Of a stretch of 64,000 nt of DNA, positions 54,368 to 62,466 are shown piece by piece. This DNA comes from Janthinobacterium sp. GW456P (lineage in GTDB: Bacteria; Pseudomonadota; Gammaproteobacteria; Burkholderiales; Burkholderiaceae_D). Each line of letters begins with the position of its first letter. The stretch's first letter is position 1. The position numbers were made by a program, and so were the translations under genes. The notes under the pieces are model-generated. The model was not told the origin of the DNA, searched no databases, and worked only from the letters and a program-made list of their open reading frames with translations. The stretch spans positions 50,105 to 114,104 of the forward strand of contig NZ_NEHB01000017.1 of assembly GCF_002127655.1 (NCBI RefSeq). Reading direction: 5' to 3'.

Positions 54368-55423
54368 ATGACTTTCTTATCACTGCGTGCCCGCTCCGTG
54401 CTGGCCACCCTCGGCAAAATGGCCGTTTCCCTGATTCTCCTGTTGACCGCCCTGTGGGGCGCGCTGGCGCTGTGGTACCAGCTGTCCGGCGGCACGGCGG
54501 CGCAAGCCATCGGCGCCTTGCTGTGGGGCGCGCTGGGCGTGGCCAGCATCGCGCTGTGGTGGGCGCGCGGCGACGCGCGCGTGCTGCTGCCGTATGCGGC
54601 CGGTTTCATCCTGCTGCTCGTGTGGTGGAGTTTGATCGCGCCGAAGCAGCAGCGCGTGTGGGCCGACGACGTGGCGCGCAACGTCACGGGCACGCTCAAG
54701 GGCAACCTGGTCACTCTGGACAATGTGCGCAATTTCGACTGGCGCAGCGATGACGACTACACGGTCAGGTGGGAGCAGCGCAGCTACGACCTCGACGAAC
54801 TGCGCACGGTGGACACGGCGCTGTCGTACTGGACGGGGCCGTATATTGCGCACACGCTGATCTCGTTCGGCTTTGCCGACGGGCGATTTTTGACGTTTTC
54901 CATCGAGATCCGCAAGGAAAAGGGCGAGAGCTTTTCCGCCATCGGCGGCTTCTTCAAGCATTTCGAGATGAGCCTGATCGCCGCCGACGAGCGCGACATC
55001 CTGCGCGTGCGCACGAATGCGCGCGGCGAGGACATGCATTTGTACCGCGTGATGATGCCGAAAGCGGCCATGCGCTCGCTGTTCCTTGCCTACCTGGACG
55101 AGGCGCAAGCGCTGAAGGCCCAGCCGCGCTTCTACAACACCCTGACGGCCAACTGCACCACCATCGTCTTCGAGATGGTGCGCCGCATCGTGCCGGGCCT
55201 GCCGCTCGATTACCGGCTGATGGCCTCGGGCTACCTGGACCGCTATCTGTTCGACGTCCAGGGCTTGGTACCTGGCCAGACCTTCCAGCAGTTGCGCGAT
55301 GGCGGCCACGTCACGGCGCGCGCGCGGGCCGCCAACGACGATGCGGACTTTTCGCACGCGATCCGGCGCGGCATGCCCGGCTACGATGAAACAGGCCATC
55401 CGGCGCTGCAAATGCCCAAGTAA
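54368..55423 (+). CDS. DUF4105-family membrane-anchored periplasmic protein
   Basis: A 351-residue protein: two or three N-terminal hydrophobic segments (~20-85: LGKMAVSLILLLTALWGALA, VLLPYAAGFILLLVWWSLIA) and a periplasmic DUF4105 domain (~120-345). DYTVRWEQRSYDLDELRTVD, SYWTGPYIAHTLISFGFADG and YNTLTANCTTIVFEMVRRI include the H-x-x-x-S-F and N-C-T-T elements of the NlpC-like Lnb/DUF4105 fold, which likely provide a Cys-His catalytic pair. Substrate unknown. The ATG at 54368 is the only good start after the upstream GC-rich run. Confidence 0.82.
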   Translation: MTFLSLRARSVLATLGKMAVSLILLLTALWGALALWYQLSGGTAAQAIGALLWGALGVASIALWWARGDARVLLPYAAGFILLLVWWSLIAPKQQRVWADDVARNVTGTLKGNLVTLDNVRNFDWRSDDDYTVRWEQRSYDLDELRTVDTALSYWTGPYIAHTLISFGFADGRFLTFSIEIRKEKGESFSAIGGFFKHFEMSLIAADERDILRVRTNARGEDMHLYRVMMPKAAMRSLFLAYLDEAQALKAQPRFYNTLTANCTTIVFEMVRRIVPGLPLDYRLMASGYLDRYLFDVQGLVPGQTFQQLRDGGHVTARARAANDDADFSHAIRRGMPGYDETGHPALQMPK

Positions 55424-55454
55424 TGATCTACTGTCGCCACGACGCCCAATCAAA

Positions 55455-55548
55455 CCGTAGCGAGCGGAAGGAAGAGGTGGCCGAGAAGCGGAACTGTACG
55501 AATAGTACAGTGAGCATCGCAGGCCGCCTATGCCGACGCGCAGTAGGT
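55455..55548 (-). repeat. Dispersed 94-bp repeat, copy 2
   Basis: Reverse-complement copy of 13188-13280; it has the same CTGTAC and GTACAG arms but a five-base loop (TATTC). It lies in the gap between the DUF4105 gene and the helicase gene, the same kind of place as copy 1. The rest of this ~220-base gap shows no gene. Confidence 0.82.
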
Positions 55549-55644
55549 TTGGTTGGGTGTTAACGGCCATTGCCTTATACTGTCGCTATTCCGACCGGCC
55601 GCACATTGCGGCCGGTCTCACTTTCCGAATAAAGAAGGCCCGCT

Positions 55645-56907
55645 ATGCCATTTTCCTCCCTGGGTCTGATTCCCGCCCTGGTCCGCGCCGTCGAGAAGGC
55701 CGGCTATGCCGCGCCGACGGCCATCCAGGCGGCCGCCATTCCCGCCATCCTGCGCGGCAGCGACGTGCTGGGCGCGGCGCAGACGGGTTCCGGCAAGACG
55801 GCCGCCTACGCGCTGCCGCTGCTGCAGGCGCTGATGGCGCCCGTTTCCGGCCCGCGCCAGGTGCGCGCGCTGATCCTCGTGCCCACGCGCGAGCTGGCCG
55901 CGCAAGTGGGGCAGACGGTGCATGCGCTGGCCAAGCCGCTGCCGATCAAGCTGAAGATTTCCGTGCTGTTCGGCGGCGTGTCGATCAATCCGCAGATGAT
56001 GGACTTGCGCGGCGGCGCCGATATCGTCGTCGCCACGCCCGGCCGCTTGCTGGACCTGGTGCGCCAGAACGCCGTCAAATTGGGCGGCGTGTCGCTGTTC
56101 GTGCTCGACGAAGCCGACCGCTTGCTCGACATGGGCTTTAGCGAGGAAATCAAAGCCATCCTGGCGCTGCTGCCCGGGCAGCGGCAAAACCTGTTCTTTT
56201 CCGCCACCTTCCCCGACAGCGTGCAGGCGCTGGCCGACAGCCTGCTGCAGAAGCCCGTGCGCATCGAGGTGGCATCCGAACCGAAGGACCAGCCCGACAT
56301 CGTGCAGCGCGCCATCACGGTCGACGTGCCGCGCCGCACGCAGCTGCTGCGCTACCTGATCCTGCAGCAGCAGTGGGACAGGGTGCTGGTGTTCGTCGCC
56401 ACCAAGTACGCGGCCGAACACGTGGCCGACAAGCTGCAGCGCGCGGGCCTGCACGTGGGCGCCTTCCACGGCGAATTCAGCCAGGGCACGCGCAGCCAGC
56501 TGCTGGCCGACTTCAAGGCGGGCCGCCTGCAGGTGCTGGTGGCCACCGACGTGGCCGCGCGCGGCATCGACATCGCCGGCTTGCCGGCCGTCGTCAACTA
56601 TGACTTGCCCCGCTCGGCCGTCGATTACACGCACCGCATCGGCCGCACGGGCCGCGCCGGCGAAAGCGGCACGGCCATCAGTTTCGTCACGGCCGACACG
56701 GAAGCGCATTTCCGCCTGATCGAAAACCGCAACGACTTGCGCATCGTGCGCGAAGTGGTGGCCGGCTTCGAGCCGACGGAACTGCCCACGCCCGTGAGTA
56801 CCGCGACCGATACGGTGAACGGCGGCGTGAAGGGCGCGCGCAAGAGCAAGAAGGACAAGTTGCGCGAAGCGGCTGCCATGGCGGCAAAAGCGGCCGGGGA
56901 CAATTAA
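55645..56907 (+). CDS. rhlE: RhlE-type DEAD-box RNA helicase
   Basis: A 420-residue helicase. Q-motif and motif I (PTAIQAAAIPAILRGSDVLG, AAQTGSGKTAAYALPLLQAL), Ia PTREL, Ib TPGRLLDLV, II VLDEADRLLDMGF, III FSATFPDS, V ATDVAARGIDIAGL and VI HRIGRTGRAGE are all intact. A short basic tail (KGARKSKKDKLREAA) follows the core. It remodels RNA during ribosome assembly or decay, often at low temperature. AAAGAAGG precedes the ATG. Confidence 0.92.
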   Translation: MPFSSLGLIPALVRAVEKAGYAAPTAIQAAAIPAILRGSDVLGAAQTGSGKTAAYALPLLQALMAPVSGPRQVRALILVPTRELAAQVGQTVHALAKPLPIKLKISVLFGGVSINPQMMDLRGGADIVVATPGRLLDLVRQNAVKLGGVSLFVLDEADRLLDMGFSEEIKAILALLPGQRQNLFFSATFPDSVQALADSLLQKPVRIEVASEPKDQPDIVQRAITVDVPRRTQLLRYLILQQQWDRVLVFVATKYAAEHVADKLQRAGLHVGAFHGEFSQGTRSQLLADFKAGRLQVLVATDVAARGIDIAGLPAVVNYDLPRSAVDYTHRIGRTGRAGESGTAISFVTADTEAHFRLIENRNDLRIVREVVAGFEPTELPTPVSTATDTVNGGVKGARKSKKDKLREAAAMAAKAAGDN

Positions 56908-56988
56908 ATCCGTTTTATGTGCGCTCGCCGCTTGAATGCCCACGCTTCCCGGACTAAGATTGTGTTTCTATAAAGCAAGGGGACGGCA

Positions 56989-57453
56989 ATGCACAGGATA
57001 TTCATCACGCGCGCGGGCGCTTTGGCTTGCGCGCTGGCGCTGGCCGGTTGCGCCGGCATGGGCGGCAACATCGGCACGAGCGGCATGCAGATGCCGGGCA
57101 AGGCGCCTGCCGATGCCGCCGTGGCCGCCACCTGGTACAACCCGCCCAGCGAATTTCCCGGCATTTGCCTGACCCAGTTCAAGGATGGCAGCCTGCGTTT
57201 CGATGGCGGCTTCGCTTTCTTCAATCCGGGCCGCTGGGAGTATGACGCGGCCACGTCCGAGCTGCGCCTGCAACTGGCGCCGACGCCGTCGTTGGAACTG
57301 TCGCACGCGCAAATTGTCCTGCACAAGAATCTGCTGCGCGTCGACGGGCAGAAAAACACCCTGGTGTACGGCGTCAAGGCCGATACGCAAGCCATCGGCC
57401 TGGGCGGCTTTGTGTTTTACCGCGACACGCCTTGTCCGGCACGGCGCGGATAA
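56989..57453 (+). CDS. Hypothetical outer-membrane-type lipoprotein
   Basis: A 154-residue protein with signal peptide and lipobox: RAGALACALALAGCAGMGGN, Cys at ~22. The mature part is Gly/Pro-rich at first (GTSGMQMPGKAPADAAVAAT) and then a small beta-rich domain (GICLTQFKDGSLRFDGGFAF, GRWEYDAATSELRLQLAP). A Ser/Ala-poor +2 residue (Ala) favours outer-membrane sorting. Function unknown. Its TAA stop is inside a three-copy 11-bp repeat. Confidence 0.72.
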   Translation: MHRIFITRAGALACALALAGCAGMGGNIGTSGMQMPGKAPADAAVAATWYNPPSEFPGICLTQFKDGSLRFDGGFAFFNPGRWEYDAATSELRLQLAPTPSLELSHAQIVLHKNLLRVDGQKNTLVYGVKADTQAIGLGGFVFYRDTPCPARRG

Positions 57454-57480
57454 GTGCAGGATAAGTGCAGGATAAGTGCA
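57448..57480 (+). repeat. Perfect 3 x 11-bp tandem repeat
   Basis: GGATAAGTGCA occurs three times with no mismatch; the TAA of the first unit is the stop codon of the lipoprotein gene. A copy-number change here would not alter the protein. Confidence 0.93.
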
Positions 57481-57610
57481 ATGAAGGAATATTTAGTCGT
57501 ATAATTTCAACGCAAGCTGGATGCCGCGCAAGACTCGCAAGACTGTCTCGCGCGGCAGATTCCCCTCCAGGCAAGCTCCGATATCGCCATGGCGATGAGA
57601 GGATGGTCCG

Positions 57611-58477
57611 ATGGATGTGCACGACGAGCATGGCATGCCGGGTATGGCGGCGCTGGCAGCGGACGCCGGGCAGCAGCCTGCCGCGCCGCCGCGCACCTTG
57701 CTGCTGGTCGATGACGAGCCCAATATCCTCGCTTCCCTCAAGCGCCTGCTGCGGCGCGATGGCTACCATATCATTACGGCCAACAGCGGCCAGGAAGGGC
57801 TGGACGTGCTGGCCAGCCATGCCGTCGATGTGATCGTGTCGGACCAGCGCATGCCGGGCATGCTGGGTGCCGACTTCCTGCGCAAGGCCAAGCTGCTGTG
57901 TCCGCAAACCATCCGCATCATGCTGTCGGGCTATACCGAGTTGCAGGCCGTCACGGACGCCGTCAACGAGGGCGCCATCTTCAAGTTTCTCACCAAGCCC
58001 TGGGAAGACCACCAGCTGCGCGAGCATATCGCCGAAGCCTTTCGCCTGAAGGGCATCGACGACGACAACGTGCGCCTCAATGCGCAGCTGCGCGACGCCA
58101 ACCAGGCGCTGGCGGCGGCCAATGCCGCCATGCAGGCGCTGGTGCGCCAGCAGCAGCACCAGATCAGCCGCGACGAGGTCAGCCTCGGCATCGCGCGCGA
58201 ATTGCTGCAATTTCTGCCGCTGCCCGTGATCGGCCTCGATGAGGACGGCATGATCGCCTTCATCAACGCGGCGGCGGCCAACCTGTTCGAACGGGGCGCG
58301 GCCCTGCTGGGCAACGAGGCGGCGATCGTCTTGCCGCAATTGTTCGACGGGCAGGGCGCGCCTTGCCTGGCAGCCATCGATGGCCAGCCGTATACCGTGG
58401 CGGTCCATCCGATGGGCCTGCATTCGCGCTCGCGCGGCAGCCTGGTCACCCTGAGTCGTCATGGAGTGGATACATGA
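57611..58477 (+). CDS. REC-PAS response regulator
   Basis: A 288-residue protein. REC domain (~28-150): TLLLVDDEPNILASLKRLLR, phospho-acceptor Asp in VDVIVSDQRMPGMLG, switch Lys in FKFLTKPWEDHQL. Then a coiled coil (~155-195: LNAQLRDANQALAAANAAMQ) and a PAS-like domain (~200-285: FLPLPVIGLDEDGMIAFINA). No DNA-binding or catalytic output is seen, so it likely acts by protein contact. It is the first gene of a five-gene operon in which each next start overlaps the preceding stop (ATGA). Partner kinase: probably the third-next gene product. Confidence 0.88.
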   Translation: MDVHDEHGMPGMAALAADAGQQPAAPPRTLLLVDDEPNILASLKRLLRRDGYHIITANSGQEGLDVLASHAVDVIVSDQRMPGMLGADFLRKAKLLCPQTIRIMLSGYTELQAVTDAVNEGAIFKFLTKPWEDHQLREHIAEAFRLKGIDDDNVRLNAQLRDANQALAAANAAMQALVRQQQHQISRDEVSLGIARELLQFLPLPVIGLDEDGMIAFINAAAANLFERGAALLGNEAAIVLPQLFDGQGAPCLAAIDGQPYTVAVHPMGLHSRSRGSLVTLSRHGVDT

Positions 58478-58806
58478 GTGAAAGCGGACGCGAAATTTCC
58501 ATGGAGCAGGCGCAGGAAGGCATGGTGCTGGCGCAGGCCTTGAACGACGCCAGCGGCGCCGTGCTGCTGGCCCAGGGCGCCACCCTGACGGCGGCGAGCC
58601 TGACGGCTTTGCGCAGGCGCAATGTGGAGCGCTGCCACGTCGTCATGGACGAGGCGCCCGACCCCGCCGCGCAGGCGCATGCCGAGCAGGAACGCTTGCG
58701 CCGCCTCGAGCGCCTGGCCGTGCTGTTCCGCGCCACGCCGCCCGGTTCCGCCGGGGCCGAGCTGCTGGCGCTGCTGCAGCGCTACCGGCAAGGGAGCGGC
58801 GCATGA
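58474..58806 (+). CDS. Small stand-alone module related to the C-terminus of the operon's HD-GYP-like protein
   Basis: A 110-residue soluble protein. The first ~60 residues (EQAQEGMVLAQALNDASGAV, LLAQGATLTAASLTALRRRN) match in pattern the last ~60 residues of the HD-GYP-like protein four genes on (LEPGMVLSRDLISRDGLMLL, AAEHVLTARVIAQLLDFEG). The second half is a helical, charged tail. The shared module may mediate binding among proteins of this operon. It overlaps both neighbours by four bases. Confidence 0.72.
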   Translation: MSESGREISMEQAQEGMVLAQALNDASGAVLLAQGATLTAASLTALRRRNVERCHVVMDEAPDPAAQAHAEQERLRRLERLAVLFRATPPGSAGAELLALLQRYRQGSGA

Positions 58807-59642
58807 CACGGCTCAGCTTTGAACATATCATCCGCCAGATACAGGAACTGCCGTCGCTGCCGGTGGTCGTGCTGGAGCTGCTGTCGAGCATGGACCAGGA
58901 TGACACGGACGTCCATGTGCTGGCGCAAAAGATCGAACTGGACCAGGGCCTGGCGGCGAAAACCTTGCGCATCGCCAATTCCTCGTTCTACGGCATGCAA
59001 TCGAAGGTCACCAGCATTCCGCAAGCCGTATCCGTGCTGGGCTTTCACAGCATCCGCACTGTCGTCACGGCCTGCGCCCTGACGGGCAGCTTCGCGCCCG
59101 TGAGCGGCGGCTTCGATTTCCAGGCCTTCTGGCGCCATTCGCTGGCCACGGCCATCGCCGCGCGCCTGCTGGCGCCGCACTTGCGCGTCAATCCCGAAAC
59201 GGCGTTCACGGCTGGCCTGCTGCACGACCTGGGTACCCTGGTGCTGGTGACGCGCTTCCCGGCCGAGCACGCGCTCGTGCGCAGCCACCGTCAGGCGCAT
59301 GACTGCCAGATGGCCGAGGCGGAACTGGCCGTCATCGGCATCGATCACGCGCAGGTGGGCCGCGCCCTGGCCGCCTACTGGAAGTTTCCCGAGTCGATAC
59401 AGCAAGCGGTGGCCGACCACCACGCCATCGAGCGGCTGGAGGCGGGCGGCTTGCCGCTGGCCGTGCATATGGCCAATGCCGTCGCCCTGGCGCTCGACCT
59501 GGCCGGCGTCGACGATGCGCTGGTGCCGCCGCTATCGCCCGCGGCCTGGCGCAGCCTCACCCTCGACGAGCAGGCCTGGCTGGCGCTGCTGGCGCAAACC
59601 GAACACACTTTCGATGAAATGTCGCGGATCATGCTGGCATGA
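58803..59642 (+). CDS. HDOD-domain signalling protein
   Basis: A 279-residue HDOD protein. RQIQELPSLPVVVLELLSSM and LAAKTLRIANSSFYGMQSKV are family landmarks; AFTAGLLHDLGTLVLVTRF carries the HD-type remnant and VADHHAIERLEAGGLPLAVH follows. HDOD proteins mostly lack catalysis and act as regulators of c-di-GMP or motility systems. It sits in the middle of the overlapping operon with a two-component kinase next door. Confidence 0.92.
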   Translation: MTRLSFEHIIRQIQELPSLPVVVLELLSSMDQDDTDVHVLAQKIELDQGLAAKTLRIANSSFYGMQSKVTSIPQAVSVLGFHSIRTVVTACALTGSFAPVSGGFDFQAFWRHSLATAIAARLLAPHLRVNPETAFTAGLLHDLGTLVLVTRFPAEHALVRSHRQAHDCQMAEAELAVIGIDHAQVGRALAAYWKFPESIQQAVADHHAIERLEAGGLPLAVHMANAVALALDLAGVDDALVPPLSPAAWRSLTLDEQAWLALLAQTEHTFDEMSRIMLA

Positions 59643-61120
59643 ACAGGATAGAGGCCATGGAAACAGACGCAGGGCAGCCGCTGCCCGCCACGCCGGAACG
59701 CCGCCGCAGCGACTCCATCGCGCTGTCGGCATTTTTCGACGGCCATCCCGTGGCCACCTTCGCCATCGATACGAACCACGTGGTGACGCACTGGAACAGC
59801 GCCTGCGAACAGCTGCTGGGCTTCACTGCCGCCGAGATGGTCGGCACGCGCGACCACTGGAAGGCATTTTATCCGCAGCCGCGCGCCTGCCTGGCCGACC
59901 TGCTGGTGGCCGACGATATCGCGCTCGGCGAAAATGACCTTTACCTTGGCAAGCTGAAGCGTTCACCCGTGATCCCCGGCGCCTACGAGGCCGAGGATTT
60001 CTTTGCCGATATCGGGCCCGACGGCCATTGGCTGCATTTCACGGCGGCGCCCTTGCGCGACCGCCAGGGACGCCTGGTGGGCGCCATCGAAACCCTGCGC
60101 GACGTGAGCGAGCGGCGCCTGGCGGAACTGGCGCTGCGCAAGGCGCACGACAACTTGGAACACCTGGTGGCCAAGCGCACGGCCCAGCTGGCGGAAATGA
60201 ACGAGCGCCTGGCCGACGATATCCGCCAGCGCCAGATCGCCGATCTCGAATTGCGCGAACGCAACCTGGCCCTGACGGAATTGAACAGCAAGCTGTCGCT
60301 GGCCCAGCAAAAGCTGCTGCAGTCGGAAAAGCTGGCCTCGATCGGTCAGCTGGCCGCCGGCGTGGCGCACGAGATCAACAATCCCATCGGCTATGTGTTT
60401 TCCAATGTCGGCACCCTGGAAGGCTACCTGGACGACCTGTTTTCTATGCTCGACGCCTACGAGGACGCCGAGCCGGCCGTCGCCGACCCCGTGGTGGCGG
60501 CGCGCCTGCGCGCGCTGCGCGAACAGATCGACCTCGATTTCCTGCGTACCGACATTCCCATGCTGATGGGCGAGTCGAAGGAAGGCATTTCGCGCGTGCG
60601 CCGCATCGTGCAGGACTTGAAGGATTTTTCGCGCACGGATGCGCACCAGGAGTGGGTCTGGGCCGACCTGCGCCAGGGCATCGATACCACGCTCAACATC
60701 GTGAACAACGAGGTCAAGTACAAGGCCGACGTGGTGCGCGAGTATGGCGACATTCCCGACATCGAATGCCAGCCTTCCGAGCTGAACCAGGTGATCATGA
60801 ACCTGGTCGTCAACGCGGCCCACGCCATGGGCGAGGCGCGCGGACGCATCACTCTGCGCACGGGCAGCGACAACGCCACGGAAGTGTGGATCGAGGTCGA
60901 GGACACGGGCGGCGGCATCGCGCCCGAACACCTGTCGCGCATCTTCGACCCCTTTTTTACCACCAAGGCCGTCGGCAAGGGCACGGGGCTGGGCCTGTCG
61001 CTGGCCTACACGACGGTGCAGAAACACCATGGCCGCATCGACGTGCGCAGCGTCATCGGCCGCGGCACCACCTTCCGCATCACCTTGCCCGTGCGCCAGG
61101 CGCAGCCCGTCACACCATGA
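59639..61120 (+). CDS. PAS-domain histidine kinase (cytosolic)
   Basis: A 493-residue kinase. PAS (~28-165) with [20 protein letters not shown] and the PAC end; a coiled coil (~170-225); HisKA with [20 protein letters not shown] (His in the AHEINNPIG block); HATPase with [36 protein letters not shown] and [20 protein letters not shown]. No membrane segment, so it senses a cytoplasmic signal. It likely phosphorylates the REC proteins at either end of the operon. The upstream and downstream genes overlap it by four bases. Confidence 0.92.
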   Translation: MNRIEAMETDAGQPLPATPERRRSDSIALSAFFDGHPVATFAIDTNHVVTHWNSACEQLLGFTAAEMVGTRDHWKAFYPQPRACLADLLVADDIALGENDLYLGKLKRSPVIPGAYEAEDFFADIGPDGHWLHFTAAPLRDRQGRLVGAIETLRDVSERRLAELALRKAHDNLEHLVAKRTAQLAEMNERLADDIRQRQIADLELRERNLALTELNSKLSLAQQKLLQSEKLASIGQLAAGVAHEINNPIGYVFSNVGTLEGYLDDLFSMLDAYEDAEPAVADPVVAARLRALREQIDLDFLRTDIPMLMGESKEGISRVRRIVQDLKDFSRTDAHQEWVWADLRQGIDTTLNIVNNEVKYKADVVREYGDIPDIECQPSELNQVIMNLVVNAAHAMGEARGRITLRTGSDNATEVWIEVEDTGGGIAPEHLSRIFDPFFTTKAVGKGTGLGLSLAYTTVQKHHGRIDVRSVIGRGTTFRITLPVRQAQPVTP

Positions 61121-62466
61121 ACGAACAGGACAGCATGAGCACGAGCACCAGTATCAGCGCCAGCACCGCGGCCGCGCCGCCCACCATCCTGTGCGTCGAC
61201 GATGAACCGAATATCCTGTCGTCGCTGCGGCGGCTGTTCCGTCCGCACGGCTACCGCGTGCTGACGGCCGACGGCGGCGCGGCCGGCTTGGCCCTGCTCG
61301 AGAGCGAGACGGTGGACCTGGTCATCTCCGACATGCGCATGCCGCACATGGATGGCGCGCAGTTCCTGGCCCAGGTGCGCCAGCGCTGGCCCGGCACCAT
61401 CCGCCTGCTGCTGACCGGCTATGCCGACATCCAGTCCATCCTCGACGCCATCAACCAGGGCGAGATCTACCGCTACGTGACCAAGCCGTGGGACGAAAAC
61501 GATATCGTGCTGGTGGTGCGCCACGCGCTGGAACGGCGCGCGCTGGAACAGGAAAAACGGCGCCTGGAGGAGCTGACGGCCAGCCAGAACGTGGAGCTGC
61601 AGGCGCTCAACGCCAGCCTGGAAGCGAAGGTGGCCACGCGCACGCAGCAGCTGAAACAGTCGCACGACGAGGTGCAGGCGGCCAACGAGCGCCTGAAGGC
61701 CACGTTCGTGACGACGATCAAGGTGTTTTCCAACCTGATCGAAATGCGCGGCGGCAAGCTGGCCGGCCATGCGCGGCGGGTAGCGGAACTGTCGCGCAAG
61801 CTGGCGCAGGCGCTGGGCCTGGAAGGGCAGGAGGCGCGCGACGTGTTCATCGCGGCCCTGCTCAAGGATATCGGCAAGCTCAGCCTGAGCGACGACGTGC
61901 TGGAACTGCCGGCCAGCGCCTGGACGGGCGAGCAGCTGGCCGCGTTCCGCAAGCATCCGCTGCGCGCCGAGCAATTGCTGATGGCGCTCGACGAGCTGCG
62001 CGCCGTCTCCGTCATCCTGCGCTCGCAGCTCGAGCGCTTCGACGGCGGCGGTTTTCCCGATGGCCTGGTGGGCCTGGCCATTCCCATGGGTGCGCGCATC
62101 CTGGCGCTGGCCTCGGACTACGACGGCTTGCAGATCGGCGCCATGGTGCAGCGCAGCCTGCGTGCCGAGGAAGCGCGCACCCTGATCTACGACAGCGTCG
62201 GCAAGCGCTACGACCCGGCCGTGGTGGCCGCTTTCCGCGGCATCATGGAAGAGACGGAGCCGCCGGCGCGCGACCTGACCGTGCTGTCGGGCCAGCTGGA
62301 ACCGGGCATGGTGCTGTCGCGCGACCTGATCAGCCGCGACGGCCTGATGCTGCTGGCGGCCGAACACGTGCTGACGGCCCGCGTGATCGCCCAGCTGCTC
62401 GATTTCGAAGGCAAGAATGGCGGAAGGCTGAGCATCCGCGTGTACGCGCCCGTGAAGGAAGTCTAG
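61117..62466 (+). CDS. REC-HD-GYP-like response regulator with degenerate catalytic motif
   Basis: A 449-residue protein. REC (~22-140) with ILCVDDEPNILSSLRRLFRP, acceptor Asp in VDLVISDMRMPHMDG, Lys in YVTKPWDEND; coiled coil (~150-200); HD-GYP-like domain (~205-375): HARRVAELSRKLAQALG, then KDIGKLSLSDDVLELPAS where the family has HDIGK, KHPLRAEQLL kept, and QLERFDGGGFP where the family has HHERxDGxGYP. Two sites for the metal centre (the HD His and the HH pair) are thus lost. The last ~60 residues are the module shared with the small protein. It is probably a non-catalytic c-di-GMP-type regulator. Confidence 0.88.
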   Translation: MNEQDSMSTSTSISASTAAAPPTILCVDDEPNILSSLRRLFRPHGYRVLTADGGAAGLALLESETVDLVISDMRMPHMDGAQFLAQVRQRWPGTIRLLLTGYADIQSILDAINQGEIYRYVTKPWDENDIVLVVRHALERRALEQEKRRLEELTASQNVELQALNASLEAKVATRTQQLKQSHDEVQAANERLKATFVTTIKVFSNLIEMRGGKLAGHARRVAELSRKLAQALGLEGQEARDVFIAALLKDIGKLSLSDDVLELPASAWTGEQLAAFRKHPLRAEQLLMALDELRAVSVILRSQLERFDGGGFPDGLVGLAIPMGARILALASDYDGLQIGAMVQRSLRAEEARTLIYDSVGKRYDPAVVAAFRGIMEETEPPARDLTVLSGQLEPGMVLSRDLISRDGLMLLAAEHVLTARVIAQLLDFEGKNGGRLSIRVYAPVKEV

